Shown in pieces: positions 22,780 to 34,890 of a DNA stretch of 64,000 nucleotides. The DNA is taken from positions 93,409 to 157,408 of the forward strand of contig JAMKCH010058439.1 in assembly GCA_023653785.1 (NCBI GenBank), written 5' to 3'. Both the position numbers and the translations under genes were made by a program. Origin of the DNA: Ophioderma brevispina. Taxonomy: Eukaryota; Echinodermata; Ophiuroidea; Amphilepidida; Ophiodermatidae. The stretch's first letter is position 1. Every line of letters begins with the position of its first letter. The notes beneath the pieces are model-generated. The model did not search any database. It saw only the letters and a program-made list of their open reading frames with translations, and was not told the DNA's origin.

Positions 22780-24270
22780 GTGTCCGTGTCTTACTTGAAG
22801 GCTATGTCCGTTTTTATTTGCTTGTCCGTTTTGATTTGCTTGTCATCATCCTCATTTTTTGATGGTGTTCTTGCTAGAGTGTTATGACGTCTCATGGATG
22901 TCAAAGGTCATAAATACCTTTTCAAACACAAATAATAAAGGAGCCGTGCACAAGTGGATCTGAATTTATATATAACACAGATTGAATGATTTCAATCAGA
23001 TTGCGTTCAAGAATTTGGTTTACCCAAAACAAGAGTTTACATGTATACATTTTTAAAGGATTTTGTTATTATTTACTTATTTGGGGCAATAATGTCCAGA
23101 ATTATAAGCGTTGCAGTCAAAGATGATATGTCCTCACAGTGAAGACTCCAACTGACAGCATATGAATAATATTCCAACGAAGTAACAATATCCACAGGGA
23201 ATCTTCTGAGTCTTGATGAAGTACTTTGTCCAGCAGTTCAAGACGACGGGTTTTCCCTCGACAGACAATAATATTCTGCAGGCACTCAGCCAAGTATCTC
23301 ACCTCATGTCAGTCTGTCGTAATAAAGCCGCCTTTTAGGAACACCAAATGGAATCTTTGTATTCCAAAAAACAAAAAACTGAAAAGCTCTCTTGGCCTCG
23401 AAGATGAACGTGCGGAAAAATAGCTTGACACATATGCAGCTCATGTGGCAAATATCAATTGATCCTGATACTAAGTACTGCCCTGATTTCATACTGAGAT
23501 CCACAACTGAACAAACTGGCTGGCCCTGAGTCCTTCCAGTGACAAAGTATAGAAATACTTTACAGCTGATTCCCCTTCCTACTAAAATCATTACAGCAGC
23601 ATCATACATAAACAGAAATTTGCCATTGTCTCAAATCAGAGTCACATAAATAATTCATCTGCATTGCCATCACCTCACAATAAATTCATAAGGGGAACCC
23701 AATTGCAAACATGTTTTGAGATCAATGCATCACAAGTTGACTAGTTTCTAAATTTAATCTTGGGGAATTCCCATCTCCCCTCTTGTGCAATCTATCTAGA
23801 TGTAAACAAAAGGTGTGATCTCCACATAGCACTCGGGGAATTCCATTCTCCTTTATAGTAACAAATATTTCCGTGAGAAATCGTTCTCAAAGAAAATTGA
23901 GACAACTATAAAATTAAAACAATATTTTTAATCACAAATGCGAGGCTAATATAACCTCGAAGGATAGCTGGCACTAGCTGATGGACGAAGGACTGTGTCA
24001 TGTATCAGTTATATCTTTCCTGATCGTGTGATCTTCTTTAGTTGGTCACAACGATCATGTTTGTTCAGCAGATCTAGAAGCAGGTTAAACACAATCAAGA
24101 CGAACACGACAGATGAGGGGCACCCTTGGAATAAACCAATTTGGTACATGAACCAGTCAGTTGTCACAGGTATTACAGTAAAATACGAATCGAATAAAAA
24201 TGGGGCCTAAAAATATAAATGCACGTTTGCAACTTCTGTTTTTTTAAAAATGAACTTGGTTCGTTTTGTT
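22780..24270. other. Unassigned sequence
   Basis: No recognisable gene. The frames at 23117-23302 and 23304-23609 (minus) have no motif that I can name. They lie upstream of the retroelement fragment and could be its decayed remainder. Confidence 0.45.
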
Positions 24271-24279
24271 TGGACTTAG

Positions 24280-24366
24280 GTACATTTCCAAGTATTCCTG
24301 TTGAAATGCTGCCAGCATCAGAACTGAGACAGTTTTATGCAGAAGCAAGAGAAAAAGATGACACCG
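24280..24366 (+). other. Possible orphan host exon abutting LINE copy B
   Basis: A frame reading TFPSIPVEMLPASELRQFYA and then EAREKDDTGH is preceded by a plausible acceptor (TTTGGACTTAG, AG at 24278-24279). It runs without a stop straight into LINE sequence at about 24361. Composition and the clean codon string look exon-like, but I do not recognise the family, and no donor or partner exon is visible. It may be the remnant of a host exon cut by the rearrangement that truncated the LINE, or part of another element. Confidence 0.3.
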
Positions 24367-26412
24367 GTCATCCCTCCCCCATCCAACACTCTCTGACACA
24401 ACGACTCCATCATCACCTCAATCCCTATATCTCCACTCGCACTATCTCTCAGCACTCACCTCTGAGGTCCACCGCCTTTCCCCTCCTTCTTTTTCATTTC
24501 TCTTATTGCCTTCACCACTGTCTTGCCGGCTGACCCTCTTAACCGGCCCTTCAACCCACATCAGCCTCTACCTTCTGATCCCACACCATTCTCCTCAGTC
24601 ATGATTCTCGTCCATATGCTCTTTTCCAGACTCTTCTGCTCTATCTTTCTCTCAACTGAAATTCACTTTCCCATCACTTCCTCTCATACATCTTCCCCCT
24701 TCAGCATCTCTTCATTCCTGTTCATTGCCTTCACTATCTTATATTCCTTGTTTGGATTCTCTCTCACTCACTCAGCTCCTTCTCTGCCGCCTCCTTCATA
24801 TCTTTTGACCACTTAATTGCTCGCTTCTTTAGCCTCTTATCGCTTACCTTATTCTCTTCCTGTACCATTTTTTCTCCTATCCTTAAATGCAATCCTCTTT
24901 CTCACTATCGCCTCCCTCACCTCATCGTTCCACCACCCTGTAATCTCTCCTTTCTCTCCTACCTTTTGTTTTTCCCACACACTTCAGCACATGCCTGTAA
25001 CACCCTTTCCTTAAAACACCCCCCACAAGTCTGAACACATCATTCCCCCCAAGCTCCACTACTCCTCTCACATTCTTTCTTGTCTCTTCTTCTTCAGCTT
25101 CCATACTGTCCTCCTCTCATGCACTACCTTCCTCACCACCTTTTTCCCTTCCTCTTATCCAGATCTGCAACCACCAACTGGTGTTGCAATTCTCCAGGAA
25201 TTACCTTAACATTCGTCAGATATTTCCTCTGCCTCTTACCCACTAGCACAAAATCAATCTCTGTCTCATTCCCTCCTGAGCTATATGTTCACTTTTCCTT
25301 TTGTCCTCTTCTTGAACCATGTATTTGCAACGACACATCTCTTTCTCATCACCAAACTCAAGCACATCTTCCTTCCAGTTCTCTCGCTCCAAACCCTTTC
25401 CTCCATGAACACCTTCGAAACCTTCGAATCCTTCCCCACATGCCCGTTAAAATGACCAACACATAAGACCAATTCAACGACACTTTGCACCTCCCCTTCC
25501 TCCGCCACTCGTCATAAACTGTGTCCTTTTCTTCACGCTTCCTTCCACACTGTGGCGCATAACCACCTACTCAACCTCAACTACCTCTTCCTCCTCGAAA
25601 ACCATTATAACTGTGTAGTGTTAGCACCCTTCGCTCCTCCTTCTACGGCTCCACACCTTTTCACACTAGCGCCTGCTTTCATTAACCAAGACTCCCACAC
25701 CCCCATCCCTTCAACTATTTCCTGCCCACCACAACTTGTACCTTCTTCCCCCTCAACCGAACCCCCCACATCCTAGCCCCCTCCCCCTCCCCTCTCCTGT
25801 ACACCACACACGGCCACCTTCCCTCTTCCTCAATGCCTCGCTTGTCTCCCCTCCACCCCTTTTTCCCCTTCTCCAAACTCCCCAAGTCCAGCTTCCATCC
25901 AAAAGCTACAAACCCTCACCCCGAGCCGCCTATCGGGCTTAATACGTCATTGGGCAGGCAGCACCTGTGCGACTCAAGGTGATTCCTCGCACTTTCCTTT
26001 TTGAGGTAGGCTGGTGCCGCCCACCCCAACCTTCAGGCTGGTTGGTGCCCTTTTTTGTTTGTACGCCCATAGGATTTTTATTGGAGAATGAAAATAAATT
26101 GACCGATGCCATTCCTGACGTCATCACAACCGTTTTCTGGGGCGGTGGACCTAGCCTTTAGTCTTCAGCGCCCAACATGCAAGGCAGCATGCGCACATTG
26201 CTGGATGACGCCGTTGGCTCTCCCGAGCCGTCGCCTTTTAGAAGATATTCGTTTTTTCGTTTCGTTCTAATAACCCGGGGTAACCAGCTACCCTCCTCAA
26301 TCACTTCGTAATAAACTGTGGGGTTGGACGGTTTTAGCCGCTGACACCGGCCCTGGAACAGGTATTACTGGTTGCCAGGTTACCAGTAGAAGACCCTCAG
26401 AAAAGAGAGACC
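24361..26412 (-). mobile_element. LINE copy B, 3'-truncated, same family as 18273-21452
   Basis: On the minus strand it holds the leader (26412-25930, including GGGCTTAATACGTCATTGGG, which matches copy A at 20986), then endonuclease remains (GHFNGHVGKDSKV and NTWFKK within 25508-25281) and linker, and stops abruptly inside the RT finger region at about 24361. The palm (YADD), zinc ribbon and C-terminus are absent. LINEs normally lose their 5' end, so a missing 3' end points to a later deletion or assembly break. Many frameshifts. Confidence 0.75.
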
Positions 26413-27243
26413 TGACCTGACCCAGATTTAGTTTAAAAAATTTTGTGACCGTGGCAGTGTCAATGCCTTGCTGTCCAAAATGTATTTATAGGCTTATTTT
26501 GACAAACGGAGGTCACTTTACAAAAATGCGCTTTTATTCCATAACATCTAGGTATCATAACAGGACATAGTATCACATATTAGATATATGTTCTTTTTTC
26601 CCATTGTCTTTGGGATTCTATATTCCAAAACACAAATTTGGTGATTTTCCCATATGATTACACAGTTAGCGAATGAGTGTACGTCCCACTTTTGTGAGTT
26701 TAGATTTGTGAAGCCTGCCCTCGCCTGCTGGCATGTGTCATTCCTATCTAGCATACTTTATTACAGGGAACTTTACGTCGTTTTTTTTTGTACAGTGGTC
26801 GTCGGCACTACCGTAAGGCCAATAATTGCATTGAAAAGCCGTAGCAATCAAGCACTGTATTACGTATGGACTTGTCGACCAGTGCTGCGTCGAAAGTCAA
26901 TTACACTAAGACAAAATAACCCTAATAACCCTAATGGCCACAGTATTTATCATGCACCTACTTGTACTTGTTATTTATCTCCTGTAATTCTGTTTCTTCT
27001 TCTTCTTCTTTCTTTCTTCTTTCTTCCGATGGAACTAAAACTATTAAGTCTGTATTTTGGAGATATTCTTGTCGTTATTCGTGCTACACGATTTGACTTA
27101 TGTAATGTCGTCATACTATAAATGAGGGTGATTCGTAATGTGAAATGCAAAGATTGATAATGACTCTCTGACATGCCCGAAATTTCAGTATGACACCGTT
27201 GTACTAGCATAACTTCACATTATTTCTTTAACCATGTTGTTCA
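26413..27243. other. Unassigned sequence with a TTC microsatellite
   Basis: Contains a (TTC)n/(TTTC)n run at about 26994-27030 and short AACCCTAATAACCCTAAT-like repeats at about 26920. No gene supported. The 155-residue frame at 26654-27121 has hydrophobic low-complexity sequence from the TTC run. Confidence 0.5.
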
Positions 27244-27247
27244 TTAA

Positions 27248-28284
27248 CCCTAACCCGGACCGGTCGTTTTTGCCGGGGGGCCCCGCTGCCCAAATGCCAA
27301 CTAAGGGCAATCTATTTTTATTTTTAAGAAACGGCCCAGTTGCAACAGAGCCAAAGTTTGCTTTGTCATTTGCCATCTCGCCGTTTTCCCGGCTCAGGAA
27401 TAAGTAGCGTAAAGTAATAACGGCCAGATGCAACGAAAAACATCGCGTTTTTCCCGAAGACGGCCCAAAATGCACCGAAAACACGCGTCTTTTCCCGGAG
27501 ACGGGCCCAAATGCAACGAAAAACATCGCGTCATTTTCCCCCGGAAGACGTCCCAGATACAATTAAAAACTTCGCCGCCATTTACCGGAAAGACGTCCAA
27601 GATGCAACGTGAACATCGCGTGCGAATGCTATAAAGACAGGGTAAATAAATAAATAATTAAATAAATAAATAAATAAAAATCAGTGCGTACTGCACACTG
27701 ATCTGCATGAAAATTTGTAGCTTTAGTTCGCCAGTCGTGAGTGGCGCTATAACGCTACATAGTCGTGCGTGCGCTATTATGCTACGTCAAGCTCCGGTTT
27801 ACGTCATTAATACTTTCTAATTAAAAAAAATAGCTTATCGAAATGGTGGCGCTAATCACCATCGAATTCGAAATTGTCTATGGGCATTTTTGTACACATT
27901 GTCACCCCAAATCATGCCGCTGAAAAGGCTTGCTCCTTACTGCGGCAAACCGTCCGAATGCAGTGAAATCATCGCATCATTTCTCGGGAATGACGACCCA
28001 AATAAATGCCACGAGGAATATCGCGACATTTTCCCGGTAGACGGCCCAAATGCAAACGAGGAAACATCGCGTCATTTACGCGTAAAGACTGGGGCCCAAA
28101 TGCAACGAGGACATCGCGTCATTTTCCGTAAGACGGCCCAGATGCAAAAATGTGGTCCATGAGAGTCATTTTGCGCAAAAAAACCAAAATAGTTGTTGAC
28201 GGCCCGAGATGCAACTAAAATCATTTTCCCGACTGGTACCGAACGCTTTTCGTTAGCTCTCATTGCTCCTCGGCCGTGTTAGGG
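27248..28284. mobile_element. TTAA-flanked (piggyBac-like) nonautonomous element with internal minisatellite, copy 1
   Basis: Starts CCCTAACCCGGACCGG immediately after TTAA (27244-27247). It ends CCTCGGCCGTGTTAGGG followed by TTAT (28285-28288), a one-base variant of TTAA. The termini are inverted repeats beginning CCCTAAC, and the CCCT start plus TTAA target are piggyBac hallmarks. The interior holds two blocks of a ~42-bp repeat (CGGCCCAGATGCAACGA + ACATCGCGTCATTTTCCCGG) at about 27320-27615 and 27940-28150. Between them lie an AAAT microsatellite (27644-27678) and a unique core. No transposase frame. Confidence 0.75.
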
Positions 28285-28299
28285 TTATGGGTGAGTTAT

Positions 28300-28480
28300 G
28301 CAACACATGGAATACCTTTGCCCAGTTACCAGCAATGAGCAGGCCATTTCAAAGCCAAGTTTGCAGACTGCAGACGAACACAATATCAAAAAGCATTCAG
28401 AATCGAGTTGATATTGTTTCCATAGCTTTAGATAATAAATTAACCTTTTTGAAATAGTTAAACCAAAAATTGTCTAAAAC
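28300..28480. repeat. Dispersed repeat, family also at 43645, 45860 and 49210
   Basis: GTTACCAGCAATGAGCAGGC...TGCAGACGAACACAATATC matches 43645-43712, and the following AAAAGCATTCAGAATCGAGT...TTAGATAATAAATTAACC matches about 45863-45930 and 49230-49300. The joined order here suggests that one longer element contributed the separate pieces. Confidence 0.65.
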
Positions 28481-28909
28481 AGTAGCAATCCTCATTTTCT
28501 GGATAAACAACCTTTCTATTTTTATACATTACAAATGTTCAACAGTGCATGTTTTGTGCTCAAAAAAGCCATCAGACACCCCTTATGCACATTAAAAATT
28601 CGGTGCGCCCCTGCCTGCAGCGGTCCCACGCCAGCATCGTTACACCATCACACCATTCACTATCGCCACTGGCATCCATGATCCTTGCTCTTTTTTGTGT
28701 CTCCAGTTTTCGGGGCACCATGTGAATTTTTTATTGGGTTTTATAACGATATGTTTTCCCATTAGCGCCTATTATTGGTGACATATATTATATATCTCAT
28801 CTGGAGGATGATTCTTTTTTTTTTTTTGGTTTTATGTTTGTACAACTACTGTTCATCGGAGTTTTGGTGTATGAATACGTGCTGATGAAGTTTATGAAAA
28901 GATTTTTTT
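28481..28909. other. Unassigned sequence
   Basis: AT-rich, no supported feature. Confidence 0.45.
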
Positions 28910-28911
28910 CA

Positions 28912-28992
28912 AGATTGGAATTCAGAGGATCAGAATTTGGAAGTTCAGAATTCGGAAGTTCAGAATTCGGAAGATCAGAATTCCGGAAGATG
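28912..28992. repeat. Minisatellite, 15-16 bp period
   Basis: About five imperfect copies of GGAAGTTCAGAATTC(G), with EcoRI-like GAATTC in each. Confidence 0.85.
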
Positions 28993-29470
28993 TTGATATA
29001 AGTCTTATGTTTATGCCCCTTCAAATGGTTGCCCCGCGAGCCTCTGGCCGTTTTTCGCGTCGCTCGTCCGACTGGTAATTAATGGGTTATTCCTTTGCCA
29101 GGTTTAGCTCCCCCCTTGTAAGTCCACAAGTGAACCGCCAGTGCATGTTGGGGATATGTGTATCCCTGTGTCGTGTCTGCTCTTTGTCATTAATTATATT
29201 TTCTCTTCCCCTTGTTATAGAGCCTCACTTGCAACCAATGCACTGTTTTTCTCAGTGTATTTTCAGCTCGTGCCGATGAATCTCAATTCTTCTCAAGATT
29301 TGGGGGGGTGCCCTGCGTCCGTCTTGTCTCGTCCGTCTTGTCTCCTTGGCCTTATCCTATTCTACATTTGATATCCAGGTTCTTCGGCACGGTTTATAAA
29401 TTACTTATTAACATCGCTGCATGTTCGTCTTAGTACTTTTGATGTTTGCAGAAGAGGTCTTCTAAACCCC

Positions 29471-29797
29471 GTGCCACTCCGCAGATGTTTGGAGTGTAAG
29501 AGTTCCTTTCGAAGACAAGACAGAACCCTCATAACTTGTGTTGAAGTGCTTGCTGTTATTTGTTCAAGAGAAGGACCTGGTTATATATACACTAGTATGG
29601 GCAGAATGGAAATCCAGAAGTATTTTGGACGAATTGGATTGTTGTCTCTGGAGAGAACGACAAGGATGATTTTAAGGTTAAGGCCAAGGCTACACAGTTC
29701 CATTTCCGTCCAGGGCATCTCCCTCCGCGTCAGCGACCAGCGAAGACGCTACCCAACTATTTTACCAATACAGACAATCAAGATCTACCACCTTTGA
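29471..29797 (+). pseudogene. DIRS gag-like N-terminal zinc-binding segment
   Basis: Reads PLRRCLECKSSFRRQDRT, then a Cys/Leu segment CVEVLAVICSREGPG, then MEIQKYFGRI. This pattern, CxxC followed by a basic-aromatic RRQD and a second Cys cluster, is characteristic of the start of DIRS gag proteins, where the expected second HxxxC / CxxC positions are partly lost here through frameshifts. Family assignment rests mainly on its position upstream of the DIRS polymerase. Confidence 0.45.
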
Positions 29798-29799
29798 TT

Positions 29800-32700
29800 T
29801 TTAGTCTCCAGTGAATAACTACTACCGGTGGTTGCAGAGCTACCTACAGTTTATAGGGCAAGTTCGCCCAGCCCATATCTTATGAAGTAAGGGCCCTATG
29901 ATTTATGTGAATCAGAGTGGATAAAGTATACTTTCGACTGGCTAATCTATCCACTCCTTCCATTCATGACTTGGAAGATTACAAACGGTTTTGAGTAGTC
30001 CGACGCTGGCCGCCCTTTCTACAAGTTAAAAGTTTCAAACCATGGCTTATTGTCCCGGTGGTACCGGTAAGACCGACGGCTTTCTTCAACGGCTATCTAA
30101 CTTAGGTTAATCCAGCTTTGCGACAATGTATCAACTTTGAATACTTTGGCCCCGGTCATATGGAGTGATTCCCTCTGCACGTGGAGCATTCGGGCTGTCA
30201 CATATCTCCGTAGAGCATTAGATAATAAGCCGCTATCAACGGCATCCGTGTGAGCATATAAATTCTAGTTCTGAGTTAGCACCGTGGTAGCAGTCAATAG
30301 CGCCCATCGGCCAGTTTAAGACTATTTATGTTTTATAGAGAATTGGACACGGTACCGGTGTTAACCCGTAAGACCGGAGGCTTTTTCTTGGTTGCTTCGA
30401 TAGCAATTGTGTGATTATGTTATAGAATAATAATGAGTGTCATGAATATTCTAGAGTCTGTTCTACTAATTGACGACCGTGCTTTGTCCCACGTCCTGTG
30501 GTTTAACTCGGGTTCTATTACTGCAAGAACCGCTGCCGATGTACTGTTTAATTTTAATACGGGTCATGGAGTTGTTATACAAGAAAAGAGTCTTTCCTAC
30601 GATAGTGGAGTTATATATTCTTTCTAAACACGAGTCAGAGGCTTTTCTCCTCCACCGCTCCGAAGAAAGTTAGAGTTTTCGATGCCGAGGTGTTTATTCA
30701 AGAAAGAGTGATATTCTTACTTCCGCCGTCTTTTCAGGAGTACAGCTGTTTTACAGTCAGCCTGTCCGTCTTCCTAACCGATCGCCGGGGCTTTTACCGT
30801 GGTTATTCTGTTAAAGTGCTTCTACCGTTCTTCAGTCGAGCTTACCGTCGGGCCTTCACCATTGTTCTCCGGATGTAAACGCTTCTAACCTTTCCTCCGT
30901 AGAACCACCGTTCTTTCATCTAGTCACCATCGGGCCGTTGTCCGACCTCCTTTAACCGTTCATTCTCCGTCTTCCTACCAGTCTAGTGCAACGCTATCCG
31001 TCGTCGTGCTTTCAGAAATGTACCTATCCTCTCCCGTTAACTCATCTCGACAGAAAGGTGAAGATTCGTGTTCTGTTCTCTAGACGCCGTTCGACTTCCA
31101 GAGGTTGTTGTTTAGTATGCAAGTCTTTCGGAGAGATATTCCTGTGGATAGTGTTGGTCTTTCTCCGTACAGAAATAGCTCTATCGTTAGAATTCTTTTC
31201 CCCATCGCCTAGAGGGTCTCATTCAAGTAGAAAGAGAAGACATCAAGATTCCCCTAGCCAATTTATGAAAAGGTTTTAGAGCCTTCGTATAGTTCTTCAC
31301 GTCGGGATCCAAGTTCTATGATAGAGGGAATTTCGGGATCAAGACATAGTGGATAATTTTTTTCATATTTTATAACTAAAGATCCAGATCCGATTATGTT
31401 TTAGAAGGCCTGTGTCTCTAGCTCCGACGGGAACGTTCCTCTGGGCAACTATGACTAGCATTTTATGACTCTTTTATAAGAGTTCAAGTTGAATGATGTC
31501 TATGATTTTTCGAAATCAGACGTAAGATGATGATGATTTTCTTTCAATGTAGTGTTAAGAAATCTATGCTTGCGGAAGTTATGTCTGGCCTCCCAGGATT
31601 GTGAGCGGGAACTTAAGAGTTATGTAATGACGATATCTTTAGAGTAACCTATCCGAAGTGGTTTATTCTTCTCTTGACCTCATTTCCTATGATTCATCAC
31701 AACTAAGAGCCTACCTCAGGGACAGCTTCTCTTCCTCACTGCAGTTCAAGCTGAGATTCTGAGACTACTCAACCACTCTTGGCTTATGCTGCTCCACTCA
31801 TTGCACTTTCAGTCGAAGTATAGAGTGCACTGGAAAGTTGGGTAAAGATTCTGATTTGATAGAGGATACCACCTGTGAACTATTTCCTCCCGATTTGTGG
31901 TGGCGCCTTATTCGCGATGTCGGCTCTTCCTTGAAAAAGTACCTATTTCCTAATGTTTCTGTTCCTGCTCGTCGCTGTTTTTGGGGGGGTTCATCGAGGT
32001 TTTGAAATGTGATTCGACAATTCTTCAAGATACTTAGTCACCGTTTTTCTGTCTTCTGGCTCCCGCTGCTAAACCTTACATGAAACAGTTGGTAAGCTCT
32101 TATTCCTGTGCTATCTAGTCCAGCTACTATTGATGAGTTCAGGAGTCTATTTGGAAAAGTTATCAAAAGACCCCCGTCTCAGATGGATTCCTGATCTTCC
32201 TACATGTGAGGAAAAAGGAATTTTGAAGTTCTTCAAAGTTCCTTTGGTTCCCACTCTTTGTTGGGATTAGATGAAGTCTTGATGGAAGATTTACTTAGCC
32301 GAGTCATGCCCATCACTGGGTTTGAAGATGGTTCTTCTAGATAATATGGAAGAGCCATGGGGTAAATTCAAGCAGAGGCCATGCCCATCAGCTGGAGTTG
32401 AAGATAGTTCTTCTACGCATAATATGGAGTTAGATGGAGTAGATTCGCTGAATGATGTCGATGTAACTTCAACATTTGTACAGATTGCCCGTGATGGTTT
32501 GGGAACCTCTAGTGGTGAGCCTTTCTGTCTAAAAGTCATCTTATTAGCATTTTGTTTGAGCCTCTTTGATCTTGTCTTAAGAAGCTATTGAAGAGATGTT
32601 CGTTTTCTATGACAGATCTTCATAAGTTCCTGCAGATCCTTTTCAAAGTTTGCTCATCGCTTGGAAGACAGAATTGCTGTTGATGCTTGCCACCTTACAG

Positions 32701-33030
32701 CCAACGAGTTCTCTTAATTACCTGAGATAAGTATCTCTTTGGAGGTCAGTGATCTAGCTTAGTTCTCTCAAGAAGATGTCAGAGTATCGTGTCAAGCTGT
32801 CGATCAAGCTGTCAGAAATTAACCACTTGGGAGTCTAAGTTTCTTCAGAACTTAAACCTTTTGATTTGGCTACCAGAGAAGGGCTTCCCTTTTAACTAGT
32901 TCCTGCACAGAGAAACAAGGTTCTTTTTCGGAGTTCGATTTACGACTATTAAGGCAGCTAATTCAACTATAAAGGCTCCAGAAAGTATAGAAGTTATTCC
33001 TTCCTACTCCAGTCTTAGAGGCGTCTGATG
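29800..33030 (+). pseudogene. Decayed gag region of the DIRS-like element
   Basis: No long frame survives. Recognisable features are a basic/Ser-rich stretch (SPSPRGSHSSRKRRHQDS, 31198-31255), plausible for a nucleic-acid-binding capsid protein, and an imperfect direct repeat of roughly 75 bp around GCCATGCCCATCA (first unit about 32305-32350, second about 32380-32425). The span is placed by order between the Cys-rich start and the polymerase. Confidence 0.4.
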
Positions 33031-33039
33031 TGGCGCGAG

Positions 33040-33780
33040 TAAGTGAGGGAGGTTCAACTGATTCCTACCTACCTATTACCCCAGTGGGGGCGTCTAAACC
33101 CTTTCTTCCCGGCGTACGGTCTATATCCTCAATCGTGTTTCTGTCAGACTTCTCAGAAGTTACATTCAGAGTTTACCCACTCGTCAACATTAAAAGTCCG
33201 ATTTTGTTCTACTCCTGTGCCAAAAGATCTTCAATGGCTTATGATTCTAAATGAAGTGAAGGAGTTATTTTAAAAAAAGGACTCTTTTTCCCAATTATTT
33301 ATATATGGAAGGTGGTTTTCTACTAACTCTTCCTAGAAATCCGAAAGGAAACAGGATATCTCTAACCAATCTTCAACTTACACTCCCGGTTACAATTTAA
33401 TATTCATATCCTAGACTTTTCCAAATGAAAACTCCTTCAGCCAGCTGTATCTAGGAGTTTGTATTTAGGGCTGGTTGCGGCACACGTTAGACGAAGGATT
33501 CTTACATCTTGTTTCCTGTTTTCATCATAAACTAGGGCTTCGCTTCCTATTCGACAACCAGTCCTACCAGTTTCGAGTTCTAACATTCGGTCTTTTACTG
33601 CTCCCCTTACCTTTACAAATTAGTATAAACAGCGGCAAACATCTGAGAAGGAGGGGTAACCAGATATTCGTCTATTTTTTACGACTGCTTGATTCTGCCC
33701 AACAAGTCTATAGTCCTGATAGTAGTACATGGTTATAAGATGGTGAAGGAACTGGGTTCCATGACTAATTAAGATTTCTA
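33040..33780 (+). pseudogene. DIRS-like reverse transcriptase relic
   Basis: The fragments, in order, are GRLNPFFPA (about 33085), FCSTPVPKDLQW and LNEVKEL (33215-33270), SFHHKL-like and LRFLFDNQSYQFRVLTFGL (33538-33597), and KHLRRRGNQIFVY (about 33635-33675). The catalytic loop is immediately after IFVY. In the frame that continues with DCLILPNKSI the motif reads YFYD instead of YxDD, so a key aspartate is lost even ignoring the frameshift. LRFxFxxQxYQFRVLPFGL-type wording is diagnostic of DIRS/Ngaro-like polymerases as opposed to LINE enzymes. Several stops are present. Confidence 0.75.
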
Positions 33781-34084
33781 ACCTCCTTTCCGAGTCTGAA
33801 GCTGGAGTTTCTTGGACAATCTAGATCTGATGAAATTCAAGCTTTTGCCAACTGAAAAGAAAATTTGCAGAATGTTTTAGATTGCATCCTGATCATTAAT
33901 GAAGAGAAGTTCATCTCCAGCTCATCTATGGTTCTGCGCTTAGGATTGATGTCAAGCTTGGTAGACGTTCTACCCTTCTGCAGATGTGGTCGGAACTTTT
34001 CCAGCTACACCTTCAGAGTTTCTACTAGACTACTGTCATGGACCTATATCACCAATTCCTTTGAATACTAAGATTGTAGTATTT

Positions 34085-34890
34085 AACGATGGTTTAGCCA
34101 ACGCTAAGGTCCTTTATTGTGTGAAGGTAATTTCAAAGAACTTTCCACACCAAGTCCCATTTTTTACGACAGATTTCTTTCGAAACAGTTCGAAAGCATG
34201 CATGAGGTCCCACAAAATTAAGAAGTGTGGTCGAATATTATAAGAAAGCTCCACTTTATGTACTAGAGTGCTAAGATATGTTTCACTTTAAGGCGATTCA
34301 AAGATACCGTTGTCTGGGAAGTCGGGGAAAATCAGATCAGATTATTCCAATTTAGTTGCCTACGTTACACCAAGGAGGAACAGAGTATCCTCATGTGTAC
34401 GATGTTTTATCCGCCACCGTCACTTGTGGCCAGAATCATTTTATTACCCTGAAGGCGGGAACATCTCCCTGGAGTATCAACTATTCGTAGAGACCGTTTT
34501 TTCCAGGGAAAGTCAGCCAAATGATAGCTTACTCGGAATCTAACTGTGGATTGGCATTTCAACAGTCATAGTTTTACCAGATGATTTTTCTAGATTATCA
34601 CAGGCATATGGGCGATCTGTTTTGCAAGTATGACTATTTCTAACTCCCAACTACTGAAAGTTGAACATGTGGCTGCGGACGAGAAAGCTTGGGTGAAGCT
34701 GCTTTATTAAAGTTGGGGTCAATCCTGATTGCTAAATTCTGGCAAAGTTTTAGCAATCAAGGTCACGCAGGATGCTGCTTTTAGCCGCCCCCTTTTTGGT
34801 CACGTAAGTTTGGATTTTAAGCTGGTCAGTTTATTATAGGATCATCCGAGACGGATTCCTTTAACGGCAAAACTGCTGTAAATAGAAAAT
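34085..34890 (+). pseudogene. DIRS-like RNase H and connection relic
   Basis: Frames contain NISLEYQLFVETVFSRESQ and PNDSLLGI (34450-34540), equivalent to the HIPGxxNxxADxxSR end of RNase H. Then come a W..N...F stretch and GDLFASMTISNSQL (about 34615-34660), equivalent to the DLFASxxN segment that follows RNase H in DIRS elements. Downstream LFGHVSLDFKLVSLL and DHPRRIPLTAKLL (34795-34875) match the post-RNase H Trp/Pro-rich segment. Frames change repeatedly, so the region is nonfunctional. Confidence 0.65.

Noticed and set aside
26915..26940. AACCCTAAT-type repeat as telomeric sequence
   Set aside because: Only two or three imperfect units, so no telomere or interstitial array.
26654..27121. 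155-codon open frame
   Set aside because: Much of it is translated TTC microsatellite and hydrophobic low-complexity sequence. No motif.
27320..28150. Regular ~42-bp repeats that might suggest a CRISPR array
   Set aside because: The whole unit repeats, with no unique spacers. The array lies inside a TTAA-flanked element in an animal genome, and there are no cas genes.
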